DNA of 64,000 nt from Actinostola sp. cb2023 (Eukaryota; Cnidaria; Anthozoa; Actiniaria; Actinostolidae), in the NCBI GenBank assembly GCA_033675265.1, contig JAUJYZ010000850.1:365501-429500 (forward strand), given 5' to 3'. Made by a program: the position numbers and the translations under genes. Positions within the stretch are counted from its first letter, which is position 1. Every line of letters starts with the position of its first letter. The notes beneath the pieces were generated by a model that was not told the DNA's origin, did no database searches, and was given only the letters and a program-made list of their open reading frames with translations. Below, one piece after another: positions 49,378-61,790 of the stretch.

Positions 49378-49765
49378 GGGAGAAATGGCTAAAAATATAG
49401 AGGGAGGAGGGGAAAAAAACGAAACAAACAGGGAGGAGGGAGAAATGGCTAAAAATATAGAGGGAGGAGGGGAAAAAAACGAAACAAACAGGGAGGAGGG
49501 AGAAATGGCTAAAAATATAGAGGGAGGAGGTAGAAACAACCGAAACAAAAAGGGAGGAAGGAGAAAAATGGCCTAAAAATATAGAGGGAGGAGGTAGAAA
49601 ATACGAAACAAACAGGGAGGAAGGAGAAAAATGGCCTAAAAATATAGAGGGAGGAGGTAGAAAATACGAAACAAACAGGGAGGAGGGAGAAAAATGGCCT
49701 AAAAATATAGAGGGAGGAGGTAGAAAATACGAAACAAACAGGGAGGAGGGAGAAAAATGACCTAA
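49378..49765. repeat. Purine-rich 60-bp minisatellite, about 6-7 units
   Basis: Units contain GGGAGGAGGGAGAAATGGC and AAAAATATAGAGGGAGGAGG. The first three are almost identical; later ones carry small indels. The strand is almost free of pyrimidines. Open frames on both strands are artefacts. Confidence 0.9.
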
Positions 49766-49832
49766 AAATTAGGGAGGGTGGATATTTAAATGCTGTTCCT
49801 CTCTGCTCAAGGAAATCACCTGTGACTGAAGG

Positions 49833-49960
49833 CAATCTTGTTCCTAGAGTTGCCCGTAGCTTTTTTGGCCTGTGGTTGGATGCCACGTCACATGCGGTTG
49901 GATGCCACGCCACATCAACCACAGGCCAAAAAAGCCGCGGCCGACTCTAGGAACAGGATT
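49833..49960. repeat. Palindrome, ends AATCTTGTTCCTAGAGT
   Basis: Arms contain GCTTTTTTGGCCTGTGGTT and its complement around a small GGTTGGATGCCACG repeat. Confidence 0.6.
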
Positions 49961-50024
49961 GAACTGAAGGAGGTGAAAATGTAGAAGATCTAAGAACTTT
50001 ACCTTTGAATTTCTCCAATAATAA

Positions 50025-50162
50025 TTGAAGGGTTCCCTGCAAGAACGGAATAAGTGACTTTTGATCAAAACCCAAATTCTCCTTTGAAATTCAAAGAATC
50101 TTGAGGAGAATTTAGATTTTGATCAGAGATCACTTACGTTGTTCTTGCAGGGAGCCCTTCAA
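50025..50162. mobile_element. Palindromic MITE, ends TTGAAGGGTTCCCTGCAAG, copy 2
   Basis: A 138-bp relative of 47672-47809, between the two sorting-nexin genes. Confidence 0.75.
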
Positions 50163-50729
50163 TTATTATATATCAGTCTTCCTCCAATTTCAAAACACCG
50201 AGAAGTGGGTTAAGAAAATGAGATGCACCTGAGATTTTTACACTGACTTCAAGGTGTTACTTGTGCATAAAAAGGCAAAGAAATGTTGTGGAAAGATGAA
50301 TGAATGAATAAAAGAGAGAGAATTGCATAAGAGAGAGGAGTGCAGAGGGGTGTTATGAAGCTTCCTCAAGCCTATAGTGATGGATTTGTGAAAATAGTCA
50401 AACAAACTCCTACTAAGCGACTACTTGCCAAAAAAAGGAGTTAGAAAAGGAGAAATCTGTGCAGAAAAAAATCAAATTCGCTCAGATCACGTGTCAAAAC
50501 ACTCCCCTACCCTACCCTCCTGTGTTTATAATTTCCAGCTGTGTTGCGATCGACGTTGCGATCACGGGTTTGTAAGATCGGATGACATTGCGTTCGTCAC
50601 TGTACGTTGTTGCTCAGTACGCGGTGTACTTGATAAATCTTTATTGTGGTCGTCTTTCTAGTACTTGTTTTTCAAGATCAATGGCCTGTAAACTGCGTTG
50701 GAACAGATCTACTGTTGTGTTGTATTAAA

Positions 50730-53700
50730 ATGTCTCTAAATACTTCTCGAATGGGTGATGACGATGAGGATTCACTGGAGAGGTCGATGATGTCCAGTAC
50801 TCGTAGTACAAATGGCACTAGATCTCTTCGTCCAACTCGATCTATGGCTTCTTTGGACTCAACTGCACCTCAAGTTGACTCAGCAATCTCGGACATTGTG
50901 ACTCTTGAGCAGAGGGAAAAATTTACGGTATGTTTTAGTGTGTCATTGCACAGTGTTTAGCTGTTCAGTTTTGCTGTTTTGTTCATTAGACATGTAAGAA
51001 CTTAAACAACATTCAAGTTCTCCAATAATTGAATATTATCTTTATTCTCAAATAGCTTTACAAAGTTATCGTCAATGAAACAAAGTCGAGTTGGATCATT
51101 TATAGAAGATACCGATTTTGTGCTATTAAACAGGAAGGTAAAAACGTTCAAAGATCGTAGACGTAGGAGAACAGCAGTGACCTGATTTCAGATCAATCAT
51201 TCAAAACAATAGCAAGCTTACTAGATTATAGACGTACTTACTTATATTCAACCCTTACTTGCTAGGAATCTCAGGCTAAGTGTAGTTAATAAGTTATATA
51301 TGATTTTTACGCCAGCTTACAACTAAAACGTATTTACTTCGACTCTAGCTTGCTAAAGCTTTTCCCAACTTCCGGCTCTCGCTTCCTGGAAGGCGAATTT
51401 TCAGAGATAACTTCAACAAAGGTATTGTAAAAGACGTACCCCATATATTCTAGTTACAATGTCTGTAGTCAATGGTTTGGGATTTAACTTGCAACTAAAC
51501 GCACTTCTGATATTGAAAAAGCAAGATAGAATGGAAACAGCTCTTTATCATACAGCCAGACAGTGCAAGTATCTTTGATTTTGAAGTGAACATATTTTAA
51601 ATTTATACAATATAATACTAGTACGTGCATTGTAATGTGTTAACGAGAAAAATGCAATAATTGTGCATGAGTACAACAATGTACAATTTTCTGTACACGT
51701 TATAACACATATATCTGTCACAGCAGGGGAGGAGTCAGTACACTGTATGTATTTCCAGGAATCCTCACTGGGGACTAGAGGGGCAGATCAGAACAAACAA
51801 TAAATATAATATTATTCAATATTTTTTTTACTCAAATTGAAACAATGCATTTCCCCTTAAATCTCAACAGATTTTATCGATAGACGACAACATGGCTTAG
51901 AAGAATTTATGAAAAATGTATTGAGTCACCGAGATATTGTGCAAAAGTAGGTATTGTAATACAGTCGAACTGTAAGCGCAACCACCCAAAATGTTAAACT
52001 TTGTGGTCGCTTACGAGAGGTGGTCGCTTACGAGAGTGGTTGCAATGGGAGGTTGAACTGTAGTGTGACTCCATGAACTGCTTTGCCTATGTGTTCTTAT
52101 GTCATACTGATTTTTTAGTTTCTTATGACATACAGTGCCCATGTTCAGAGGTTCTTCAGGTTTGATAATCCACCACAGCCAAATGAATGTCTGGAAGCAT
52201 GTCAGGTAGGTGTGGCCGATACCAACTCGACCTAATCTGGGATTAATCCTAGTCCAGTCCCAGATTCACTTTCTATCCGCTCCGACAAGCTGAAGTCGCG
52301 GAGGAAAGAGAGTCCAGTATAACTTGCATGCGCATGGCAGCTTAGCAGCCAGGCGACCACCACAAATATGTGGTGGTCACGGTTACAAAGCCAATCTGAT
52401 TTCCAAAATGGCGGAGGCTCCAGTAAATCCTAGTTTAATAATTTAATATTTATATTGCGCAGTTTCTCAGTTCTGAATGAGCGATATCAGTCGAATTTTG
52501 TGAAGAATTTCATCGATTCCGTGAAGTTTTCCCTCGCAAAGAGTAATTAAATTTATTATAATAAATAATGTTTCTAAAGTTTGAACAGCTCCAAGCCATT
52601 CAGTATCAAGTGACTCGTGGGAAGCCGGATGTTTTTGTTAATTTGAGTACGGGCTTTGTAAAGTCACTGATTTATTCTTTATTAATCTGCACGCGCTGTC
52701 AGCCATTTCATTCCATTTTATTTTGACAGCTCCACGTGATGTAAACATATCACTGGCCATATTGCATCTGCGGGCTCTGAAAATAGACAAAATCGGCTGA
52801 CGCAATGTTTACATTCTTCACCCAATTCAAAACTTTTGCAAGCAACATTTCCTTCGATTTCCATATCAATGCTATTGAAATGTCTATTGAAATCGAAATA
52901 CAACAGACAAAGAACCGTATTCCCAAAAGATCTGAAATGGGTCAAAGAATGTAAACATTGTGTTAGTCGATTTGGTTTATTCAGCTCCGATCTGATTGGC
53001 TGCTAAGCTGTCATGCGCATGCAAGTTATACTGGACTCTCTTTCCTCCGTGACTTCAGCTTGTCGGAGTGGATAGAAAGTGAGTCTGGGACTGGACTAGG
53101 ATTAATCCCTGAAAGACTGACATATTTAATCCTGGTTTAAAATGTCGAATAGTGTTGTTAGTGCCTTTCAGGAACCCAGTATTTGCAGATATATACCTAT
53201 TTCAAAAAGCGTTGACAACGGGCGATCTGAAATGGATGATCTGAGATGAAGACAAATTATGGGAAACTGAGAGTCTTTCGTTAGTAACATGCGAAATTCA
53301 TTCATTCTATCTCAAGTTTGGAATCACGCTTGGTGTTAGAACGATATGGCGGAGGTTAACGTGAATTTTCAGAATTTCAAAAGTTTCAGATCATCCAATT
53401 CAGATAGACCGTTGTCAACTTTTTTTGAAATAGGTGTATATGATGGTGAAACTGACAATGATGATTGCTGACGCAGCGAGCGAGCCTGAAGCGAGCGAGC
53501 AAGGAAGCAATTCTAATTCATTCACATAGGCAGAAAAAATCTCGATTTTTACCCGGCATGCAGTTTCCAATAACCATCATGCAATTCTCAAGAACCATCA
53601 TGCAATTCTCAAGAACCATCATGCTTTTCGCGCCAACTCCCACATACGCTATAGCCTGAAGCGAGTTGTTTTCCTATTCAAGCTTTCGCGTTTCTGATCG

Positions 53701-56700
53701 GTAAATGTCGTGCCCAAAATCTGTGTCCCTAATTAATTTGTACATGTGTATGTTTCTTTAGCCGGTATATCCTGACTCGTAAGCCCATCAGATACCGTAT
53801 CTTGTGCTTTTCGTGGGAATTGTGTAGTTCAGAAGATCACCGTATTAATTGAGCTGATTAGTGCCGGCTGACCGTGTGCCGTCAGTTTCAAGTGTGAATA
53901 TTCGCATTGAAATCTCAATTATAAGTAATACATTAGTTATTCATAAGCTATCCAGTTTTTCAAATAGACAAATACTATTCAAAACAAAGAAAGGTAGACT
54001 CGCCTAATAATTTGCATACTTGTCACTTGGCATAAAACAAAACATTTCATAACTACAGGAGTCTAAGCTCTCCGGCACCAACTCTTATCCACAACTACTA
54101 ACATTGCATTCACCGTCAGCATTCACTGCTGTTAGGTAGCCTAGTCTAATAATTATGATATTAATATTGGGATGATGATGATATGATGATTTTGGTGATG
54201 GTTATATATAATGACCAGTTTTCATAGACATGGTGGTGCTAATCATTACATTGGTTATGATAGTAGTGCCAGTGATGCTGGCAATTATTGTAGTGGTAGT
54301 AACAATGAAAATGATGATGTTGATAGTATTAAATGATGTTGACATTTTGATGTTGTTGTGATTAATTGCTGACGCAGCGAGCGAGCCTGAGCGAGTGAGC
54401 AAGGAAGCAATTCTAATTCATTCACATAGGCAGAAAAAATCTCGATTTTTACCCGGCATGCAGTTTCCAAGAACCATCATGCAATTCTCAAGAACCATCA
54501 TGCTTTTCGCACCAACTCCTACATACGCTATAGCCTGAAGTGAGTTGTTTTTGCGATGTCGTGCCCAAAATATGTGTCCCTAATTAATTTGTACATGTGT
54601 ATGTTTCTTTAGCCGGTATATCCTGACTCGTAAGCCCATCAGATACCGTATCTTGTGCTTTTCGTGGGAATTGTGTAGTTGAAGATCACCGTATTTGAAC
54701 TGATTAGTGCCGGCTGACCGTGTGTCAGTTTCACGTGTGAATATTCGCATTGAAATCTCAACTAGACGCTCATAGAGCGTTAACTCGGCGTGTAGGATGA
54801 TCAGCTGGAACTCCAGGCAATCTCTAGCCCACATCCTCTGTTTTTGTCTAATAGTTTTGGCAAAATTGTTTTGGGCCGTTAATTTTTAAGCGTTGGGCTT
54901 CCTGTGGTACGCTCAATTGTATTTTGTACTGACTGCAGTTCGATTTTCGCTTCAGGAATGGGTTTTAAGAATATCGAATTCCTAATGATACTCAAGATAT
55001 AAAGATTAGTAGTTGTTTGAGTGCTGTGAGGTGTTTAATTTAGGATAAGAGGTCTATTTAGTGTGTTTTGGGATCGATATATTTTGAGTGCTCACAAGGC
55101 AGCAAGTCGTGCAAGTCCCGTAATCGATCACTTGGTTTCAGCCGAAAATATAATACTTTCTCGATTCTCTCAATCAAGAGCTTTTGATATGTAATAGAAT
55201 GGCAACCTATCAGTATTCTGACCTGCTTTCAGGTCGTTTACTCCGCTAACGGACCAGGAAATCGATTTTTTTCCGAACGCTCTTCCTGGGCTTCCTGTAG
55301 CCGGGATCGAAATGGACATTTCTAACACTAAAAAGCCTATTTTAAAACTCGGCGTCTGCCACAGGCAGTCCACGCCGAGTAATTAGAAGTAATATATTAG
55401 TTATTCGTAAGCTATCCACTTTTTCAAATAGACAAATACTATTCAAAACAAAGAAAGGTAGACTCGCCTAATAATTTGCATACTTGTCACTTTTGATAAA
55501 ACAAAACATTTCATAACTGGCTAGACACTCACTCTTTTGTTGTCCAGTTTTGTTACTTTGCATCTAATATACACTGACAGCTAATTAGTAGTGTCCAGGT
55601 TTATTGGAATCACTCTAAGCTCTCCGGCACCAACTCTTATCCACAACTACTATAAACAATGCATTCACCGTCAGCATTCACTGCTGTTAGGTAGCCTAGT
55701 AATTATTAATACCACGAATGATTGCATACTAATTGATGATGATGATGATGATGAAGACTTTATTGCATATTGCATATGCAGCCCGAAAAAGTCCTCCATC
55801 GGTTGTATTTAGTGTATTGAGACAATATGAAATGCGCTATATAAGGACCGACTTATTATTACTTATGGGTTTTGCATGCATGGGCTCTATTAATTAACGG
55901 ACCCCACGCATATGGATGGAGCCCATATGCATCTTTGCTGTAAAGTTATTAACATCTGATGTTATGGACCTTAATCAATTCATTTTTCCCCAATAGGCCT
56001 ATGCCCAATCACTAGAGGTATCATTATCCAACCTGCGACATAAATTACGGGATCAAAATGCTGAAGTAGCAGGTTTAAAGACTGAAATAGCCAGGACAAA
56101 GTATCAAAAACCTGAGGATGATCAGGGTTCTTACGAAAAAGACCAGAAATATCACCATATGGTGGAGGATGCCATCAAGGTACATGTAAATAATAAATGT
56201 GGCTACATGTAATTTAGGCAAAGTTAAAATTAAGACAGTGCTAGCCAGCCGTCTTCATCACAGGCACCCCTGAGGGTTTTCAGGGACAAGACAGACCATT
56301 GCCATGACTAGTTGCTCTGGCGAGTTTGTTGATCATCATTGCATCACAAACTACTAGATATTGTGCCTTCAGCTGACTTTAAGGATCATTGCCCCACCCA
56401 ACCCTCCCTAATGGTAAGTAATTGGTTAAGTAAGTACTCCACTGATTCCTTCTATCAGTGTGATGGGTGCCTTGTGGTGGACTGTGACAGGGTTACCATG
56501 GATACCTCCTAGTGTTGCTCGGAAGCTGCGGTTCGGCTCCACCAAGTTTAAAGCACCTGCCTCCAGGCTCATCTATTGTCGATGAGTTTAATTAGATACA
56601 TGTACTTATAATTATTATTAATATAACATGTTATTTAAAATAATCACAGACTATCCAAGAGCAGCTCCAAATATCACAAGAAAATGAAAGCAAACTGAGA

Positions 56701-57353
56701 GATGAGTTGGAACAGATGAGGGAAGAAATTAGAGCAGAAAGATCATCTGTAGAGGCAACAAGACACATTGAAAGACAAGAGAGGGAATTGAAATTAAGAA
56801 ATGATTTGGTGAGATTTCATCAAGATCAGGAGGAAATAAATGGTGCAGTTCAGACATTAGTTTCTTCAGCAAGTGATTTACATACTGTACGCATTGATGT
56901 TGGTGGCAGATCATATGGTGAGTTTATGTCACAGGCCCATAGCCAGTATGAGGCTAGCCTGATTTTTCAGATGGCTCATGTGTCATACGCTGTCGCTCCC
57001 TTCCCAGGCTAGTATGAGGCGAGCTAAAGTTGCTTTGGTAGAACATCACTGATTTTTTTTAAACTGAATTAGTGTCATGGTTTTCATTTTCATTTATTTA
57101 CTTACTTTCGGCTGCACTGGCAAAAGTGCATCAGAAGAGATTTTGGTCTGGCCATAGGCCTGTGTTACAGTCATTTTTTGTGAGTGCCTGTAGTGGTTGG
57201 TCTGTTACTACTAGTGATTGCAGGGCCTTACACAGCACAGGGGCAGGAGGGGGGGGGGGGGGGGGGCAGTTGCCCCCCTAGCAAGGCGAAAAGGATACCA
57301 AAAAGTACTGAGAACTGTACTATTTTTATTTATTTTTTGGCTGTTATATACGT

Positions 57354-57386
<33 letters not shown>

Positions 57387-60300
57387 CTTGAATTTTGGGT
57401 TATGTACGCCCCTGGATTGGTCTGTAATTGTGGGTCTGTGGTACTTGGTCTGTAGTAATGGTTCTTTGCTTCTGGATTTGCAAGTGTGTAATAATGGATT
57501 TGTTTAACAATTCAGAGGTCAAAGTTGATGATGCCATAACACAACAAATTTCAGGACTTAAAAAGGTATCCTGGAGTAGTTTTGTTCACAAATATTAAGG
57601 TGAACTGAAATTCTCAAATTGAATTCTGTAATCAATTCCTAGGCTATCGAGAATGCAAGTAATGATATCCGAACTCTCCACAGAAATGGCTTAGAGGTAT
57701 GTACAATAGTTATATAATAAAGTTTATTATTATACCTGTCACATTAGAGCAAACACTCAGTGCATCACCTCTTGAATGGGGTGTTCATTTAGAGACTTTG
57801 CTTTTTTAACAAGGCATTCATTCCATCTTTTCCACACAGCTGTACCGGAAGGAGGCTGAGGATCTACATTCTGATCTCAAACGAGAATCCCTTCAGAGTC
57901 AGGTAATTCAACACTCAGAAATCAGAACATTTTTAATAAATTGACTGGCCAGTTTGTCTGTCGGTCCATATGTCAGTCAGCCACTCTGTTGGACGGCCAG
58001 TCAGTCTGTTGATTGAGAATCCTTTCAAAAGTCGGGTAATTCAACACAGAAATCAGCCGGCCAGTCTGAGTGTCTGTTGGTCCATCTGTCAGTTTGCCAC
58101 TCTGTCGATCAGCCGGTCAGTCTGTCTGTCGCTCTGTCGATGGATCAGTCCATTGGTCGATCAGTCAGTCAGTCAGTCAGTCAATCAATCAATACTCTTG
58201 TTTCATCTCATCGGTGCTCTGTTGCACTGATCAAGTTCTTCAATCTTGTTTACTAATCCTGTTTTTGGTCCACTATCTTGTCCGTTAGATGAGAATTAAA
58301 GAAGCAACAGAGCTTAGACAACAACTGGAACGACAACATGTACAGTTTCGAGAGGCATTCAAGGTGAGTAACAGTTTGTGGGTGTCCAGCTGCACTGGTT
58401 TCCACTGTGTGATCTTCTACTTCTACTTTTCCTTTAGAAACAAGATGATTATATCAAGTCATTAAATAGAAGCTTGCGTGATAGTCACCATTATGCCAAT
58501 GCTACAGAAGAGGTAGTTATGATGTAATATTACATAGAATCGAGTATTATTATTTGCGGAATAGTGCACGTGTGTTTTCCATCAGAACACTACAGTGTTT
58601 ACGTTTTTTTCCTTTTATTCTTCACAGTAGGTAAATATTCACCAATAATCACTTCTGATTGGTCCAGAATTACGTCATATGTTGCAATGGTCATCGCGCG
58701 CGCGAATATCAAAGAAAAGTGATGGTTCGCACAAAAAAATAGCGAAAATGTATTTCCTAAAAGTACAAAACGAGAAACAAACTTCTACTTGCATTTGAAG
58801 ATATTTACAAGTTCTGCAAAGAATTTGTCGTTTATTTACAGTTTCCAAGGAAATATTTAGTCAGCTGAAGGCGTTAAAAATGGTAGTCTCCTACGCACCG
58901 CGTTGCGTGACGGAACTAAAAACGGGAGCGTAGCATACTATAAAAATGGTAGTCTCCTACGCACCGCGTTGCGTGACGGAACTAAAAAAACGGTAGCGTA
59001 GCATACTATAAAAATGGTAGTCTCCTACGCACCGCGTTGCGTGACGGAACTAAAAACGGGAGCGTAGCATACTATAAAAATGGTAGTCTCCTACGCACCG
59101 CGTTGCGTGACGGAACTAAAAACGGGAGCGTAGCATACTATAAAAATGGTAGTCTCCTACGCACCGCGTTGCGTGACGGAACTAAAAACCGGAGCGTAGC
59201 ATACTATAAAAATGGCGGCGAAATGTAGAACTGCTCATTTAGATATTCACCTACATTGTAGCCTCCTCAGCAAGCTACTCCTTGACTCCTTCATGCTCCT
59301 CTGATTGGTTTGGGCATCCTGTGGTAGTAGTCTCTCCTAACCACAGGAAGCCCAAGGGAGGTAAAAGGAGTGATAAGGAGTTGCATCGGAGGTGGCTAAG
59401 ATTCAACTGTGTAATTGTGATTTTTCTTGTCAGAAATATTTCTATTCTTTGGTCATCGGAGTCAAGTTAAATATGGCTTCCCGTAGCAATCGCATCGTTC
59501 ACATCAATCAACTAAATCCTATGGTAAGACTTGTCTATCAATAATGTGCCCCTTCTTTCATAGAGTTATTTTCGTATGAGTGGGAACCCTGTGGTACCAT
59601 GACAATCAAATGGCTTCCTATCTGAACCAATCAAAAAGCGTGCAGATGCATCTCATCCAATCAAACTCTTTCAATACGGCAAGACGTAGTGCGGTGACGG
59701 TGCGGTAACTTTCCCACTCATACGAAAACGACTCTATACTCTTTTCGTCTTTTCGCTCCTCACTACGTCTGTTTCTCAGGCTACTTCAAACAGAGAAACG
59801 CACAGGTACAACTGTGTTGCTACAATATACAATAAATCTTCTGTGTGTTACTTTTTTGGATGAGCTCTTCAAAGAACTAAAGAAACGCACAAATCAGCTC
59901 TCTATGGCTACAGTCAAACGATCATACAGCATATTGCTAAATGTTGTCAGATTGAAGCGAGGATCTGGAGCCCGAAAGGGATTCTGGGTAATATTGTATT
60001 GCTCGTTATACCTCTGTGCTCCTACAATTTTCAAAAAGAACCTCTATGCGTTACTTTTTTGGAAGAATACATATTTAATTATGTATTTTTTTCCATACTT
60101 TCTGCTCCAGACTTTATTCGAGCGTGTCAGAAACCATGGGATATCAATCGAACATTGGCCCAGTTGGGTGTCACGTGAGTTGGCTACCGCGTCTACGTGG
60201 GGAGAGGACACACTTGCATAAGGGGCGTGGTCATCGTAGGGAGAGGAAAACACTTGCGTAAGGGGCGTGGTCATCGTGGGGGAGAGGACACACTTACGTA

Positions 60301-60575
60301 AGGGGCGTGCGTAAGGGGCGTAATCATCGTGGGAAGAGGACACATGCATAAGGGGCGTGGTCATCGTAGGAAGAGGACACACTTACGTAAGGGGCGTGGT
60401 CATCGTGGGGAGAGGACACACTTACGTAAGGGGCGTGGTCATCGTGGGGAGAGGACACACTTACGTAAGGGGCGTGGTCATCGTGGGAAGAGGACACTTA
60501 CGTAAGGGGCGTGGTCATCACAAAGATTCCCTTGCAGAAGAGTATCGGGCTCGTTCCCACTCCATGCAGTCGTGA
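50730..60575 (+). CDS. SNX16-like paralogue with extended coiled coil; apparent 2-bp deletion in the PX exon
   Basis: Exons 50730-50927, 51056-51137, 51349-51421, 51871-51946, 52136-52205, 55997-56179, 56650-56917, 57516-57565, 57643-57696, 57840-57902, 58289-58363, 58438-58512 and, less surely, 59865-59987, 60111-60174, 60538-60575. Exons 3-5 match the upstream gene in length (73, 76, 70). Exon 2 is 82 instead of 84 bases: after YRRY the frame slips and the conserved DFVLLNRK is readable only in another frame, so two bases are missing. The PX parts otherwise fit SNX16 (FPNFRLSLPGRR, DNFNKDF, FFRFDNPPQPNECLE). About 250 residues of coiled coil follow. Alternatively exon 12 reads on to TAA at 58525. 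One lesion in fifteen sound exons may be an assembly error or recent inactivation. Confidence 0.75.
52239..53109. mobile_element. 870-bp element with about 105-bp TIRs
   Basis: Ends GGGATTAATCCTAGTCCAGT and its complement. The inverted block continues through GACAAGCTGAAGTC and GCATGCGCATG. In intron 5 of the second SNX16-like gene; no clear target duplication. Confidence 0.8.
53464..54145. repeat. Intronic tandem duplication, copy 1
   Basis: From ATTGCTGACGCAGCGAGCGA to GTTAGGTAGCCTAGT. Duplicated at 54365-55700. Contains a short repeat of ACCATCATGCAATTCTCAAG units, with three copies here and two in the other copy. Confidence 0.85.
54365..55700. repeat. Intronic tandem duplication, copy 2, with an insertion
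   Basis: Same order of blocks as copy 1, interrupted by 54762-55384 and by an extra stretch of about 85 bases near 55517-55610. Confidence 0.85.
54762..55384. mobile_element. Insertion present in only one of two duplicated intron segments
   Basis: Absent from copy 1, where CTCAATTATAAGTAAT is continuous. The ends contain inverted TTAACTCGGCGTG and CACGCCGAGTAATTA. The interior includes TTGGGCTTCCTGTG (54893) and CACAGGCAGTCC (about 55358) termini of the CACAGG family. The dimorphism marks it as recently mobile. Confidence 0.65.
57249..57387. repeat. G18 and C30 homopolymer pair
   Basis: A run of 18 G (57249-57266) and a run of 30 C (57358-57387) with inverted flanks, probably the ends of a MITE in SNX paralogue intron 7. 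Confidence 0.7.
57955..58195. repeat. CAGT/CTGTCGGTC-rich degenerate tandem repeat
   Basis: Short irregular units based on GTCAGTCTGTC in SNX paralogue intron 10, ending in (AGTC)n. Confidence 0.7.
58878..59213. repeat. 65-bp minisatellite, 5 units
   Basis: Units contain GTAGTCTCCTACGCACCGCG then TTGCGTGACGGAACTAAAA. TAGTCTCC and GTTGCGTGACG are also parts of the MULE-like terminus at 3796-5688, so the array may have grown from a transposon end. Confidence 0.9.
59561..59736. mobile_element. TAGAGTCGTTTTC MITE, copy 3
   Basis: A 176-bp element with ends TAGAGTTATTTTCGTATGAG and CTCATACGAAAACGACTCTA. The interior differs more from copies 1 and 2. Confidence 0.75.
60196..60525. repeat. 39-bp minisatellite, about 8 units
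   Basis: Units contain GGGGCGTGGTCATCGTGG then GAGAGGACACACTTACGTAA. It lies between the last two proposed exons of the SNX paralogue. Confidence 0.9.
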
Positions 60576-60844
60576 CATTATGCCGCCTCTATTAGACAAG
60601 GGACTGGGAACGAGTCTGGCTGTCTGGAACAGTGTAGAGCAAATAGAGTATATTTAACGACCTATCATCTTCACTCGTTAACATGTTTCTCTCCTCGCAA
60701 CAAAAGGAGGAGAAAGGCCTGGTGACGAGGTCGAATACTGATGATCGTAATCACGAATTATCAAAACTCATTTTGTTAAAATTCCGCAATTATTTCGTGA
60801 TTACTGATTGGAAGGTTTCGTATTGACTGGACCGTATGTAGCAC

Positions 60845-60904
60845 CACAGGCAACCCAAGCTCTTATTACCAAAAACCACTAAATAAGAGCTTGGGTTGCC
60901 TGTG
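60845..60904. mobile_element. 60-bp minimal element, CACAGG/CCTGTG ends, 7-bp target duplication
   Basis: Arms CACAGGCAACCCAAGCTCTT and its complement around about 20 bases. GTAGCAC is duplicated at 60838-60844 and 60905-60911. It is the smallest member of the family seen here. Confidence 0.85.
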
Positions 60905-60911
60905 GTAGCAC

Positions 60912-61545
60912 AAACTCATCACATTCAACAGAGTTTTATATTATTCATTCAACAATTTTGAAACAAAAGTCGAAATTCTAAAATAATTGTATATATTCCA
61001 TGTACAGTAGCTTAGCTCTTACAGTAGCGTAGGTGTTAATGTGTTTCATTTACCTTGGTGGATAGAGTTTCCTTGATAGTAGACCGCGATAATCGAAATT
61101 TTGTATGAAAACCTTTGTTGGAGGCAAGAGTTGCCTCAAAAGCGTAATTTCCAAAGGTTTTCATATAAAATTGCAATTTTTGAAAATTCATATCTTCGTA
61201 TAAATTTGTGGAGCGATCTTTTCCAAACTTCACATTTGTACTAATTTCAACGAGCTCTTTCCAGCTATGATAATCATTTTTTGATTATTTTTTGAAATTA
61301 CATGATCAACCCTCATTGAATATGGATATGAATAGGAAACAGAGGCAGTGCCCTGAAATTGTTACATGTTAATATTGTTGCAATTAGAATTGAATGAAAA
61401 TCGTGAATTGTATATTTCCATCTTATTTGGATTGAAAATAAAGAATTTTTTTACCTAGTTGCCTCATCATTGCAAATGTATTGAATTCACCCCTAGAAAT
61501 CCCATGGAATAGTAACTGGTGTCATGGTCTCCAGCATGGTACTTG
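60912..61545. other. Intergenic, nothing recognised
   Basis: AT-rich; contains only a local inverted repeat near 61100-61170 (GAAAACCTTTG and CAAAGGTTTTC). Confidence 0.4.
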
Positions 61546-61790
61546 CTTTGATACGGGAGGGGTGCGACCGTGACCAAAACCAAGGGGCCAAAGGTCTGGA
61601 GTTCGAGGCTCACAGGAGTCGATCTATTTTTTTTTCTTTCTTTTTTAGCGCGTTTCATTTTTTCTCTTTTTTCTTGTCCTTTCCTTTTAGTTATAAAAAA
61701 GTTTTCCTTTGGAAAAGGCAATGCACAGGAACCCCAATAATATATATCTATGGAAAGATTTCAAAAATTGAAAAGAAATCTTTAAATAAG
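61546..61790 (+). mobile_element. tRNA-derived SINE-like repeat, copy 2
   Basis: Head with GACCAAAACCAAGGGGCC and GAGTTCGAGGCTC (B-box-like), pyrimidine-rich body, then the segment shared with the inverted copy at 38325-38570. Ends are not exactly defined. Confidence 0.55.

Noticed and set aside
59473..60595. Separate five-exon, 103-residue gene starting at the ATG at 59473
   Set aside because: Phases work, but the alternative frame joins cleanly to SNX paralogue exon 12 and continues its coiled coil; the small product resembles nothing I know.
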